A DNA stretch of 49,059 nucleotides from Pseudonocardia sp. (GCF_029263155.1 NZ_JAJCYB010000049.1:1-49059); one strand, 5' to 3'. Shown: positions 25,407 through 34,627, numbered from the stretch's first letter. A program made the numbers and translations. Notes: generated from the letters alone by a model not told the origin.

Positions 25407-26810
25407 CTACTCCTTTCCGGGACCCTCCTGCGGGTCCTCGGGTGCCTCGGTGTTCGCGAGCTTCTCCAGCTCCGCCATCGGGTCGCCGATCTCGTCGCGG
25501 CCCACGAACCCGGCCGGGTCGTCGAGATCGTCGGCGGACGGGATGAGGTCCGGGTGCGCCCACAGCGCGTCGCGGCCGGTGGATCCGCGCTGCTCGCCGA
25601 GCAGGCGCCACAGCTCGGCGGCGGCCCGCAGCCTGCGCGGACGCAGCTCCAGCCCGACGACGGTGGCGAAGGTCTGCTCGGCAGGCCCGCCGGACGCCCG
25701 GCGACGGCGCAGCGTCTCGCGCAGCGCCTCGGCGCCGGGGATCCGCTCGCCGAGCGCCTCGGCCACCACGGCGTCCACCCAGCCCTCGATCAGCGCCAGC
25801 AGGGTTTCCAGCCGCGCGAGCGCGGCCTGCTGCTCGGGGGTGGTCTCGGGCTCGAACAGGCCCGAGCCCATCGCCTCCTGGATCGCGGCCGGGTTGGACG
25901 GGTCGATGCCCCGGGCCAGCTCCTCGATCTTGGAGGTGTCGATGGTGATGCCCTGGGCGTACTCCTCGACGGTGCGCAGCAGCCGCTCCTTGAGCCACCC
26001 GACGTGCGCGAACAGTCGCTGGTGGGCGGCCTCCCGGGCGGCGAGGAAGATCAGCACCTCGCTCGCCGGACGGTCCAGGTCGCGGGTGAACTTGTCGACG
26101 TTCTCCGGCAGCAGCGCGGCCACCCGGTCGGGACCCACGGGGATGCCGATGTCGGTGGAGGTCAGCACCTCCGCGGCGAGCGTCGCGAGTCCCTGACCCA
26201 GCTGCGTGCCGAACGCGAGCCCGCCCATCTGGCCGAGCATCGCCATCATCGGACCCGCGGCGGCGCGGACCTCCTCGGGCAGCGCGTCGGTCCACGCGCC
26301 CGACATCCGCCGCGCCACCGGATCGCACAGCCGCTTCCAGGTGGGCATGCTCGCGGTGACCCACTCGGCCGCCGACCACGCCTTCACCTCGGTGGCGCCC
26401 GCCGGGAAGTCGGTGGCCGCGTCGAGCCAGAGCTCGGCCAGCTTCACCGCGTCGGTGACGGCCGCGCGCTGCGTGCCCGTCAGCGACGACGTGGTGGCGG
26501 CGAGGCTCTGGGTGGCCATCTGGGCGGCGAGGTCGTAGTTGACCGGACCGTCGCCGCTGTTCTGGGCCTGGCTGAGCATCTGGCCCAGCTGGGTGAGCAT
26601 CTGGCCCAACTGGCTGACGTCGAAACCGCCCGGTCCGCCCATGCCGGGCATCCCGGGGAAACCACCCGGCGGCATGCCCGGCAGGTTCCCGAAGCCGAAG
26701 GGGTCGACGGGTCCGTCCCCGCGCGACTCCTCAGGTCCCCTGCCCGACCTGTCGGGGTCCGAGTCGTCGCGGTCGGAGGGTCCGAACCCGAACGGCGGCT
26801 TGTCACTCAT
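25407..26810 (-). CDS. DUF2342 family zinc-dependent metalloprotease-like protein (Rv3195-like)
   Basis: 467 residues. A disordered Gly/Pro/Met-rich start (GMPPGGFPGMPGMGG, about residues 44-58) precedes the conserved core with LAAREAAHQRLFAHVGWL, GLAFGTQLGQGLA and IEGWVDAVVAEAL. This family (TIGR03624-type) is annotated as a putative metalloprotease/hydrolase, without an experimentally fixed substrate. The acidic C-terminus ends PEDPQEGPGKE. ATG 26810. Confidence 0.9.
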   Translation of the reverse strand: MSDKPPFGFGPSDRDDSDPDRSGRGPEESRGDGPVDPFGFGNLPGMPPGGFPGMPGMGGPGGFDVSQLGQMLTQLGQMLSQAQNSGDGPVNYDLAAQMATQSLAATTSSLTGTQRAAVTDAVKLAELWLDAATDFPAGATEVKAWSAAEWVTASMPTWKRLCDPVARRMSGAWTDALPEEVRAAAGPMMAMLGQMGGLAFGTQLGQGLATLAAEVLTSTDIGIPVGPDRVAALLPENVDKFTRDLDRPASEVLIFLAAREAAHQRLFAHVGWLKERLLRTVEEYAQGITIDTSKIEELARGIDPSNPAAIQEAMGSGLFEPETTPEQQAALARLETLLALIEGWVDAVVAEALGERIPGAEALRETLRRRRASGGPAEQTFATVVGLELRPRRLRAAAELWRLLGEQRGSTGRDALWAHPDLIPSADDLDDPAGFVGRDEIGDPMAELEKLANTEAPEDPQEGPGKE

Positions 26811-26886
26811 GGCGTCCACGGTACGCGCGACGCGCGCGCGGGGGTGTTCGCCGTGAGGGGTGGTCCCGCGGCGGCTCGCCGCCCGC

Positions 26887-26902
26887 CGGCCGTCGATCAT
26901 GG
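26887..26902. repeat. Solo half-element of the GTCGATCAT family
   Basis: CGGCCGTCGATCATGG is identical to the end of the third large repeat before ftsE (about 46743-46758). It lies in the 140-bp gap between divergent DUF2342 and PDZ-protease genes. Confidence 0.65.
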
Positions 26903-26950
26903 CCACCGCCCCACGGGGCTCCCACCTGCGACCGCATAGGGTGCTCGGTC

Positions 26951-27967
26951 GTGACCCGTCGCATGCTGACCGTCGTGGCCGCCGCGCTGCTGGCCCTGAC
27001 GCTCGGCGTGATCGGCGCGACGCTGCCGGTGCCCTACGTCGCGCTCGGTCCCGGGCCCACCTACGACACGCTCGGCACGTACGAGGACGCCGAGATCGTC
27101 TCCGTCGACGGGATCCCGGAGTACCCGACGTCGGGTCAGCTCAACATGACGACGGTGTCGGTGACCGACCGGTTGTCGCTGTTCACGTCGCTGTACTTCT
27201 GGGCCGCGGGGGACCGACGGGTGATCCCGCGGGAGGCGGTGTTCCCCTCCGACCGCTCCGACGCCGAGATCCAGGCGGAGAACGCCGCGCAGTTCGAGGG
27301 GTCGGAGGCCAACGCGGTGGCGGCCGCGGTGAACGAGCTCGGGCTGCCGGCGCGGGTGCTGGTGGGCGGGGTCGTCCCCGACTCGCCGGCGGTGGGTGTG
27401 CTGGAGGCGGGCGACGAGCTCGTCACGGTGGCCGGGCAGCCGGTGGCGACCGCGGCCGAGGTGTCCGAGCGGCTCGCCGGGGCGCTCCCCGGCGAGACCG
27501 TCACCATCGTCTACCGGCGCGGGGGCGCCGAGCGGCAGGCGGACATCGTGCTCGGCACGAGTCCCGACCGCCCGCAGGGCTTCCTCGGCGTGCGCCCCAC
27601 GGTCGAGCCCCAGGAGGGGGAGATCGACATCAGCCTGAACGGGATCGGCGGGCCGTCGGCGGGGCTGATGTTCGCCCTCGCTGTGGTCGACCGGCTCACC
27701 CCCGGGGAGCTGACCGGCGGGCGGTTCGTCGCCGGGACCGGAGCGATCGACCCCGGCGGTGCCGTCGGCGCGATCGACGGGGTGCCGTTCAAGATGCTGA
27801 AGGCCCGTGAGGTCGGCGCCGAGGTCTTCCTGGTGCCGGACGGCAACTGCGCCGAGGCCGCCGCCACCGCCCCCGACGGGCTGCAGCTCGTGCGTGTCGC
27901 GTCGCTGGGGGACGCGGTCGACGCCCTGGACGCGCTGCGCGAGGGCCGCCCCGTCACCTCCTGCTGA
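26951..27967 (+). CDS. PDZ-domain Lon-like serine protease (YlbL/Rv3194c-like)
   Basis: 338 residues: a membrane helix (about residues 4-25), a linker, a PDZ domain (about 125-195, LPARVLVGGVVPDSPAVG), and an S16 Lon-type protease domain. The catalytic Ser is in IGGPSAGLMFALAV and the Lys in GVPFKMLKAREVG, a Ser-Lys dyad. The protease domain should face the cell surface. GTG 26951. Upstream of the UPF0182 gene as in mycobacteria, and probably part of cell-envelope quality control. Confidence 0.94.
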   Translation: MTRRMLTVVAAALLALTLGVIGATLPVPYVALGPGPTYDTLGTYEDAEIVSVDGIPEYPTSGQLNMTTVSVTDRLSLFTSLYFWAAGDRRVIPREAVFPSDRSDAEIQAENAAQFEGSEANAVAAAVNELGLPARVLVGGVVPDSPAVGVLEAGDELVTVAGQPVATAAEVSERLAGALPGETVTIVYRRGGAERQADIVLGTSPDRPQGFLGVRPTVEPQEGEIDISLNGIGGPSAGLMFALAVVDRLTPGELTGGRFVAGTGAIDPGGAVGAIDGVPFKMLKAREVGAEVFLVPDGNCAEAAATAPDGLQLVRVASLGDAVDALDALREGRPVTSC

Positions 27968-28153
27968 CGCCGGGTGACGACAACCGGGCGAATCCGGCGA
28001 AAGTCACGATCCGATCCTCCCCACGGGAACCCCACACCCCCCTCGTAGAGTTGGGAGAGCAGGGCGCGCCGTCGGGCCGGCTGCGGCGACCGGTGAGTGG
28101 TCGCGGCGGGACACGCTTCGTGCCACCTAATGACCGACCCTGGAGTGTGTCCC

Positions 28154-31099
28154 GTGGCCATGCGGCCCCCGGTGGGAGCCCCGACGCTGACCCGCCGCAC
28201 CCGGATCCTGCTCGCCGTCGCGGGCGTGTTGGTGCTGCTGTTGCTCGGTGGATCCCGGATCATCAACTTCTACATCGACTGGCTGTGGTACGGCGAGGTC
28301 GACTTCCGCGGCGTGTTCAGCACGATCCTGTTCACCCGGATCGTGCAGTTCCTCGCGGGTGGCCTGCTGATCGGCGGGCTGGTGGCGCTGTCGCTGTGGA
28401 TCGCCTACCGCTCGCGGCCGGTGTTCGTGCCGCTGTCGGGCCCCGAGGACCCGATCGCCCGCTACCGCACCGTGATCATCCAGCGGCTACGGCTGTTCGC
28501 CATCGGCATCCCGGTCGGCATCGGCCTGATCGCCGGGCTGTCCGCCCAGGGCGACTGGCAGGTCGTGCAGCAGTTCCTCAACTCCACGCCGTTCGGCACC
28601 GTCGACCCCGAGTTCGGTCTCGACGTCAGCTTCTACGCCTTCCAGCTGCCCTTCTACCGGCTGCTGCTGAACTGGCTCTTCGCCGGCATCGCGATCAGCT
28701 TCATCGTCGCGCTGGTCACGCACTACATCTTCGGCGGCATCCGGCTCACCGGCCGGGGTGGCCAGGTCTCCGGGGCGGCGCGCGCCCAGCTCGCCGTCCT
28801 CGCGGGCGTGTTCGTGCTGCTCAAGGCCGTCGCCTACTGGCTCGACCGCTACGAGCTGCTGTTCTCCGACCGCAACCCGCTGTTCAACGGCGCCACCTAC
28901 ACCGACCTCAACGCGGTCATGCCGGCCAAGCTGATCCTGCTGTTCATCTCGGTGATCTGCGCGGCCGCGTTCTTCGTGGCGGTGTTCCGCAACAACCTGC
29001 AGCTCCCGGCGATCGCCACGGTGCTGCTCGTGCTGTCGAGCGTGCTGGTCGGGGCGGCGTGGCCGGCGATCCTGCAGCAGTTCGTGGTGGCGCCCAACGC
29101 GCAGGACCGCGAGTCGCTCTCCATCGAGCGCAACATCGCCGCCACCCGCGACGCCTACGGGCTCACCGAGGCCACCGTCACCGAGGTCGACTACAGCGGC
29201 GAGACCGAGGCCACGCCGGCCGAGGTGCGCGCCGAGTCGGCGACCATCCCCAACATCCGCATCCTGGACCCGGCGCAGCTCACCGACACGTTCACCCAGC
29301 TGCAGCAGCGCCGCACGTTCTACGGCTTCCCCGAGACCCTCGACATCGACCGGTACGAGGGCGCCGACGGCACCGTGCAGGACTACATCCTGGGCCTGCG
29401 CGAGCTGAACACCGCCGGTCTCGCGGGCAACCAGACCGACTGGATCAACCAGCAGCTGGTCTACACCCACGGCAACGGCATCGTGGTCGCGCCGGCGAAT
29501 CAGGTGAACGCGGCCCTGGACGACCAGGGTGGCGAGGGCGGGCTGCCCCGGTTCACCAGCATCGACACCACCAACTCGATGAGCGAGCTCATCCCGGAGA
29601 GCCTGCGGGTGGAGCAGCCGCGCACCTACTACGGCGAGCTGATCCAGGGCTACTCCATCGTGGGCGCCCCCGAGGGCGCTCCGCCGGTCGAGTACGACTC
29701 CGACACCGAGCAGTTCACCTACGACGGCGCCGGTGGCGTGCCGCTGGACAACTTCGTCAACCGGCTGGCGTTCGCGGCCTACTACGGCGAGCGGAACATC
29801 CTGTTCAACAGCTCGATCAACGAGAACTCCAAGATCATGTACGTGCGCGACCCCAAGGACCGGGTCGAGCTGGCCGCGCCGTGGCTGACCACCGACAGCG
29901 ACCCGTACCCGGCCGTCGTCGACGGGCGGATCACCTGGATCGTCGACGGCTACACCACGCTCGCCAACTACCCCTACGCCGAGCGCACCCAGCTCGGCGA
30001 GGCCACGGCCGACGCCATCGCGGGGGGGCCGGGCGTGCGGCCGGAACTGGACCGCGAGGTCAGCTACCTGCGCAACTCGGTGAAGGCCACCGTCGATGCC
30101 TACGACGGCACCGTCACCCTCTACGAGTTCGACGAGTCCGACCCCGTCCTGCAGACCTGGATGAAGACCTTCCCCGGCACGGTGCAGCCGCGCTCGGCGA
30201 TCAGCGAGAGCCTCAACGAGCACCTGCGCTACCCCGAGGACCAGTTCAAGGTGCAGCGCGACCTGCTCACCAGCTACCACGTGGACAACCCGGGCGAGTT
30301 CTTCCAGAACGTCTCGTTCTGGAACGTGCCCTCGGACCCGACGCCCGCGGGCGGCGGGACGGGCGGGCTGGCCCAGCCGCCGTACTACCTGCTGGCCGGC
30401 GAGCCGGGCGGGGCGGCCTCGGGAGACCCGCGGTTCCAGCTGACCAGCGCGCTGGTGTTCCAGAACCGCGACATCCTGTCGGCCTACATGTCGGCGAGCT
30501 CGGATCCGGAGACCTACGGGCAGATCACGCTGCTGCAACTGCCACCGGACACCCAGGAACTCGGGCCGCAACAGGTGCAGAGCCGGTTCGTCGGCACGCC
30601 GGAGGTCTCCCAGGAGCTCGGCCTGCTGGCCCGCAACGGCCAGAGCACGGTGATCAACGGCAACCTCCTGACCCTGCCCGTGGCCGGGGGTCTGCTCTAC
30701 GTGGAACCCGTCTACATCCAGCGGGCCAACGAGGACTCCAGCTATCCACAGCTCGCTCGCGTGCTCGTGAGCTACAACGGGCGGGTCGGGTTCGCCCCCG
30801 ACCTGGCCTCCGCGCTGGATCAGGTGTTCGGGGCGGGTGCCGCGGCCGAGGTGCCGGAGGTTCCCGGGGCACCCGCCGACGACACGGCACCGCCGGACGA
30901 GGGAAGCGCGGTCCCGAATGTCGATCCGGGGGCGGCACCGGACCTGGCGGCGGCCGCGCAGGGCATCCAGGCCGCGATCGACCAGCTCGAGGCCGCCAAC
31001 CGCAGCGGTGATCTGGGTGAGGTCGGCACGGCGCTCCAGGCCCTGGACGCCGCCGTCGAGCAGTTCCAGGCGGCCCAGGGCGCAGGCACCGGCGGCTGA
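28154..31099 (+). CDS. UPF0182 family large membrane protein (Rv3193c-like)
   Basis: 981 residues. About seven membrane helices in the first 300 residues (first LLAVAGVLVLLLLGG; loop DPEFGLDVSFYAFQLPFYR), then a large hydrophilic domain of about 570 residues with conserved RRTFYGFPETLDIDRY, then an Ala/Pro/Asp-rich tail and a final helical segment ending GAGTGG. Function unknown in the family. GTG 28154 has GGAG eight bases upstream; ATG 28160 is the alternative. Confidence 0.93.
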   Translation: MAMRPPVGAPTLTRRTRILLAVAGVLVLLLLGGSRIINFYIDWLWYGEVDFRGVFSTILFTRIVQFLAGGLLIGGLVALSLWIAYRSRPVFVPLSGPEDPIARYRTVIIQRLRLFAIGIPVGIGLIAGLSAQGDWQVVQQFLNSTPFGTVDPEFGLDVSFYAFQLPFYRLLLNWLFAGIAISFIVALVTHYIFGGIRLTGRGGQVSGAARAQLAVLAGVFVLLKAVAYWLDRYELLFSDRNPLFNGATYTDLNAVMPAKLILLFISVICAAAFFVAVFRNNLQLPAIATVLLVLSSVLVGAAWPAILQQFVVAPNAQDRESLSIERNIAATRDAYGLTEATVTEVDYSGETEATPAEVRAESATIPNIRILDPAQLTDTFTQLQQRRTFYGFPETLDIDRYEGADGTVQDYILGLRELNTAGLAGNQTDWINQQLVYTHGNGIVVAPANQVNAALDDQGGEGGLPRFTSIDTTNSMSELIPESLRVEQPRTYYGELIQGYSIVGAPEGAPPVEYDSDTEQFTYDGAGGVPLDNFVNRLAFAAYYGERNILFNSSINENSKIMYVRDPKDRVELAAPWLTTDSDPYPAVVDGRITWIVDGYTTLANYPYAERTQLGEATADAIAGGPGVRPELDREVSYLRNSVKATVDAYDGTVTLYEFDESDPVLQTWMKTFPGTVQPRSAISESLNEHLRYPEDQFKVQRDLLTSYHVDNPGEFFQNVSFWNVPSDPTPAGGGTGGLAQPPYYLLAGEPGGAASGDPRFQLTSALVFQNRDILSAYMSASSDPETYGQITLLQLPPDTQELGPQQVQSRFVGTPEVSQELGLLARNGQSTVINGNLLTLPVAGGLLYVEPVYIQRANEDSSYPQLARVLVSYNGRVGFAPDLASALDQVFGAGAAAEVPEVPGAPADDTAPPDEGSAVPNVDPGAAPDLAAAAQGIQAAIDQLEAANRSGDLGEVGTALQALDAAVEQFQAAQGAGTGG

Positions 31100-31118
31100 G
31101 ACGCACGTCTCGAAGGAC

Positions 31119-31153
31119 GACGCCCCCGTGAACATCGCGTTCACGGGGGCGTC
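31119..31153. terminator. UPF0182 terminator hairpin
   Basis: A 14-bp perfect stem GACGCCCCCGTGAA/TTCACGGGGGCGTC around CATCGCG, 19 bp past the UPF0182 stop and upstream of the initiator tRNA. Confidence 0.88.
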
Positions 31154-31268
31154 GGCGTCCGGGGCGGCCGGCTGATCTGCGGAAACGCGGCAGGAGGGGC
31201 CGGTCCACCCCCGCTGCGAGCGGGTGACGGGCGGGTGTACAGTCGTAGACACAACAGCACAACAGCGT

Positions 31269-31342
31269 CGCGGGGTGGAGCAGCTCGGTAGCTCGCTGGG
31301 CTCATAACCCAGAGGTCGTAGGTTCGAATCCTACCCCCGCTA
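31269..31342 (+). tRNA. Initiator tRNA-fMet (CAT)
   Basis: 74 bases without an encoded CCA. Anticodon CAT in GGGCTCATAACCC, whose three G-C pairs are an initiator hallmark. Position 1 (C) is unpaired with position 72 (T), another initiator feature. The T-arm is GTAGGTTCGAATCCTAC and the D-arm contains GGAGCAGCTCGGTAGCTC. Confidence 0.96.
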
Positions 31343-31349
31343 CTAGGCG

Positions 31350-31383
31350 AAACGGCCCTCCGGGAATTTCCGGAGGGCCGTTT
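31350..31383 (+). terminator. tRNA-fMet terminator hairpin
   Basis: A 14-bp perfect stem AAACGGCCCTCCGG/CCGGAGGGCCGTTT with loop GAATTT, eight bases past the tRNA. The stem's own TTT end is the only T-run. Confidence 0.9.
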
Positions 31384-31539
31384 CCGGCATGTGACCATCG
31401 GCTACTCGACCTCCGGCGGCTACCACGTCATCCGCCCACGTGTCGCCAGCGCCGGTCGGGCCCGCGGCGGGCAAGACCCCGGCCGCCGTCCAGGAAGACC
31501 GGGCCTGCGACGGCCGGGACCGGCCCCGGCCGCCTCGAT

Positions 31540-31560
31540 CCCGAGATCGCAGGTTCGAAC
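31540..31560 (+). repeat. Partial copy of the tRNA-fMet T-arm region
   Basis: CCCGAGATCGCAGGTTCGAA resembles the tRNA segment CCCAGAGGTCGTAGGTTCGAA (31306-31326), with one gap and two substitutions. It lies about 220 bp downstream, beside the alkD remnant. It may be an old attachment-site duplicate or chance similarity to the conserved T-loop. Confidence 0.4.
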
Positions 31561-31581
31561 GGGACGCGCAGAAGTCGCCGC

Positions 31582-31898
31582 TCACCCCTCGTGGCGGCGG
31601 CGTACCCGGCGCAGCATGCCGTCGAGCTCGTCGCGGTCGAACGCCTTCGGACGGCAGATCAGGAGCGCGACGAGCCGGGCCGCGGTGTCGTCGGTGGCCC
31701 ACAGCTGTCGGGCGAGCTCGTGCTGGGTCGTGAGCCGCTTGGCGACCGCACGGAGTTCCCGAGGTTCACCCCGTGGTCGTCACCGTGCTTCTCGTTCACC
31801 TGGCGGGTCCTGGGATCCTCCAGTGCCGCCAGCTCGGCGAGCACCTCGGCCACCGTCTCGTCGGCCACCGTCCCGTCGGACGTCGTCGTCCCGGCCAT
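31582..31898 (-). pseudogene. DNA alkylation repair (AlkD-like) gene, frameshifted and truncated
   Basis: From ATG 31898 the frame encodes a normal AlkD-family start (VLAELAALEDPRTRQVNEKH, then GDDHGVNLG). A single-base loss near 31755 (GGGAACTCC where GGGAAGCTCC would keep frame) breaks it. In the next frame the family sequence resumes: VAKRLTTQHELARQLWATDD, LICRPKAFDRDELDGMLRRV, then RRRHEG and a stop at 31582. The family is usually about 230 residues, so more than half is missing. The tRNA-fMet T-arm-like copy lies just beyond the broken end. Confidence 0.8.
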
Positions 31899-31959
31899 GT
31901 CGGCCTCCCGTCGTCGCGCGTGCCGGTCAGCCTACGACCGGCGACAGGGTCCGCCTGGG

Positions 31960-33435
31960 CTACTCGTGGGCCCAGGTGTGCACGGGCCGGTTCGAGTGCA
32001 TGTTCGTCACGTAGCGGCGCAGCATCTCGTGCAGCGCCTCGATACGGCTCATGCCACCTCCCTCCAGCTCGTGCACGGTGGACGCCTGCCACGCGGCGCC
32101 GTTGACGCCGGTGACGCAGCGGCCCTCGATGACGCCGAGGAGCCGGTCGCGCTCGGTCGCCGCAACGCCCCAGGCGTCCAGGCCCGCGTGCGCCAGCGGC
32201 AGCAGCCGCCGCAGCACCAGCTCGGTGGCGGGCGCCGGCCCGAGCCCGGGCCAGTACAGGCCGGCGTCGATGCCGTGGCGGGCGCCGCTGTGGAAATTCT
32301 CCTCGGCCGCCGAGAACGACATCTGCGACCACAACGGCCGCTCCTGGTCGGCGAGCGCGCGCACCAGGCCGTAGTAGAACGCGGCGTTGGCCATGGTGTC
32401 GACGACCGTCGGCCCGGCCGGCAGCACCCGGTTCTCCACGCGCAGGTGCGGCCGCCCGTCGACGACGGCGTAGATCGGCCGGTTCCAGCGGTACACCGTG
32501 CCGTTGTGCAGCGACAGCTCCTCCAGCCGCGGCACGCCGCCCGCGTCGAGCACGGCCATCGGGTCGTCGTCCTCGCAGACGGGCAGCAGCGCGGGAAAGT
32601 AGCGGGCGTTCTCCTCGAACAGGTCGAACACCGAGGTGATCCACCGCTCGCCGAACCACACCCGGGGCCGCACGCCCTGCTCCTTGAGCTCCTGCGGACG
32701 GGTGTCGGTGACCTGCTCGAACAGCGGGATGCGCGTCTCGCGCCACAGCTGCGTGCCGAACAGGAACGGGGAGTTCGCGCCCAGCGCGAGCTGCACCCCG
32801 GAGACGGCCTGCGCGGCGTTCCAGTACGCCGCGAACTCTGCGGGGGAGACCTGCAGGTGCAGCTGCACGCTCGTGCACGCGGCCTCGGGTGTGATCGAGT
32901 CGGTGTAGGTCCGCAGCTGCTCCACGCCGTCGATGGACAGCGCCATGTCCTCACCCCGCGCGGCGAAGATCTGGTCGTTCAGCACGGCATAGCGCGGGTT
33001 GGCGCTCAGCGCGTCGATGCCGACGTGGCGGGGCATGAGCGTCGGGAGCATGCCGGTCATCACCAGCCGGCCGCCCTCGAGCCGCGCCCGCTCGTCGGCG
33101 GCGTTGAGGCTGGACCGCACGGCCGCCTCGAACTCGGCCAGGCCCGTGCCGCGGATCTCGCGAGGGGCCATGTTGATCTCCACGTTGAACCGGCCCATCT
33201 CGGTCTGGAAGTCCGGATCGGCGAGCAGCTCGAGCACCTGCGCGTTGACGTTCGCGGGCTCGCCGACGTCGTCGACGAGGTTGAGCTCGATCTCCATGCC
33301 CGTCAGCGGCCGCTCGAACTCGAACTGCGCGTCCCGCAGCATGGCGTCCAGCGCGTCGAGGCAGCGACGGATCTTGTCGCGGAACCGGCGGCGGTCCTCG
33401 CGGGTGAAGACGGTGTGCTCGACGTCGCGGCCCAT
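31960..33435 (-). CDS. Glutamate-cysteine ligase family protein (GCS2 type)
   Basis: 491 residues. ATP-grasp-like carboxylate-amine ligase joining glutamate and an amine, classically cysteine. Visible: TGMEIELNLVD near residue 45, FNVEINMAPREI, RNxx-like RVENRVLPAGPT, and a His-rich SAAEENFHSGARHGID near the C-terminal third. ATG 33435. The 5' flank holds a CCCTG microsatellite (about 33439-33460). The true amine substrate is uncertain because mycothiol producers do not need gamma-glutamylcysteine for glutathione; ergothioneine synthesis is one option. Confidence 0.85.
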   Translation of the reverse strand: MGRDVEHTVFTREDRRRFRDKIRRCLDALDAMLRDAQFEFERPLTGMEIELNLVDDVGEPANVNAQVLELLADPDFQTEMGRFNVEINMAPREIRGTGLAEFEAAVRSSLNAADERARLEGGRLVMTGMLPTLMPRHVGIDALSANPRYAVLNDQIFAARGEDMALSIDGVEQLRTYTDSITPEAACTSVQLHLQVSPAEFAAYWNAAQAVSGVQLALGANSPFLFGTQLWRETRIPLFEQVTDTRPQELKEQGVRPRVWFGERWITSVFDLFEENARYFPALLPVCEDDDPMAVLDAGGVPRLEELSLHNGTVYRWNRPIYAVVDGRPHLRVENRVLPAGPTVVDTMANAAFYYGLVRALADQERPLWSQMSFSAAEENFHSGARHGIDAGLYWPGLGPAPATELVLRRLLPLAHAGLDAWGVAATERDRLLGVIEGRCVTGVNGAAWQASTVHELEGGGMSRIEALHEMLRRYVTNMHSNRPVHTWAHE

Positions 33436-33583
33436 GTGCTGCCCTGCCCTGCCCTGCCCCTCGGATGCCCGGACGGCTGATCCTGTCGCCCCATCGTCGG
33501 TCCCCGTGGACCCGCCGTCCACGCCGGGCGCCGGGCGGGGACCTCGGTGCCCGTCCGGCCGGCGCCCCGGGCACGATGGGCCG

Positions 33584-33817
33584 GTGTCCCGAACCCCCAT
33601 CGACGACGTCCCGCTGACCGGCGAGCCCATCCGGCTCGGCCAGTTCCTCAAGCTCGCCGGAATGGCGGAGGACGGGAGCCACGCGAAGGCCCTGCTCGAG
33701 TCCGGGCAGGTGCAGGTGAACGGCCGCGAGGAGACCCGTCGTGGAGCGCAGCTACGGGCCGGGGACGTCGTCGCGGTGGCCGGGCGACGCGCCCGGCCGG
33801 TGATCGACGGTCAGTAG
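33584..33817 (+). CDS. RNA-binding S4 domain protein
   Basis: 77 residues of the YbcJ-like S4 family. The S4 core is RLGQFLKLAGMAEDGSHAKA, LLESGQVQVNGREETRRGAQ, LRAGDVVAVAG. GTG 33584. Its last bases overlap the 3' end of the convergent transglycosylase gene by seven bases. Probably binds rRNA or tRNA; no enzymatic domain. Confidence 0.92.
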   Translation: MSRTPIDDVPLTGEPIRLGQFLKLAGMAEDGSHAKALLESGQVQVNGREETRRGAQLRAGDVVAVAGRRARPVIDGQ

Positions 33818-34617
33818 CCGACGTACGAGCCTGCGGAGTTCGTGCGACCGCCGGCCTCGAGGGTGTCCATGCCATAGGTGTCGATCATGTAGCGGACCCC
33901 TGCGGTGATGTTGGCGATGGGGTGCGTGATCGATTCGCCGGCGAGGTCCGGGTGCACGTAGTGGGCGAACGTGGAGGGGATCGTCTGCATGAGGCCCTGC
34001 GACGGGGTGCCGGCGCGGGCGTTGGAGTCCCAGTCGTTGATCGCGCGGGGGTTGCCGCCGGACTCGGCCATGATGATCTTCTTGACGGCCGGGGCGAGCG
34101 ACTGCGGCAGCCCCATGACGTCGAGCGCCTCGGCGATCCAGCCGTCGACGCCACCCTCGGCGATCAGCGCGTCCAGCTCGGCTCGCTCGGCAGCGATGCG
34201 CTGCTCCTCGGCCCGCTGCGCGGCGAGCTCCTCGGCCATGACGGCCGCCTTGTCGAGCAGGGCGAGGTCGGCGATGGCGGCGGCGTCGGCCGTGTCGGTG
34301 CCATCGTAGGAGACGGGGGAGAGCACGGCGGTCGTCTCGGTGGGCAGCTCGGTGGGCAACTCGACGAGTGCGGCGCTGGAGGACAGCAGCGCGCCGTCCA
34401 GGGTCTCCGCGCCGGCCTCGGTCGTGGCGTCTCCCGGCGTGGGCAGCAGCGCGGTGAACGTGCCCGTGGCGACCGCTCCGACCGCTGCCGCAGTGGCGAC
34501 GACGGTGTTCCGCAGGGAGGGCGCCGACGGTGCCGGACGGTCGGCGGCGTGGTGCCGCGCCGGTCCGGCGGCGCGCCGTGGCGCGCGGGAGCCGTGCGGG
34601 GAACGGTGTCCGGCCAC
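33811..34617 (-). CDS. Secreted lytic transglycosylase (SLT domain)
   Basis: 268 residues. A basic start and a membrane/signal helix (VVATAAAVGAVATGTFTALL) precede a coiled-coil stretch rich in Ala/Glu (EELAAQRAEEQRIAAERAEL), then the SLT domain with the catalytic Glu in IIMAESGGNPRAIN, SQGLMQTIPSTFAHYV and a closing GVRYMIDTYG. It cleaves peptidoglycan glycan strands outside the membrane. GTG 34617 follows GAGAGG, which overlaps an elaborate leader stem. Confidence 0.92.
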   Translation of the reverse strand: MAGHRSPHGSRAPRRAAGPARHHAADRPAPSAPSLRNTVVATAAAVGAVATGTFTALLPTPGDATTEAGAETLDGALLSSSAALVELPTELPTETTAVLSPVSYDGTDTADAAAIADLALLDKAAVMAEELAAQRAEEQRIAAERAELDALIAEGGVDGWIAEALDVMGLPQSLAPAVKKIIMAESGGNPRAINDWDSNARAGTPSQGLMQTIPSTFAHYVHPDLAGESITHPIANITAGVRYMIDTYGMDTLEAGGRTNSAGSYVGY

Positions 34618-34627
34618 GAACCAACCT

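Noticed and set aside
31343..31702. 119-codon minus-strand frame covering the tRNA terminator
   Set aside because: Arg/Pro-rich shadow with no family signs; the true coding signal there is the alkD remnant in other frames.
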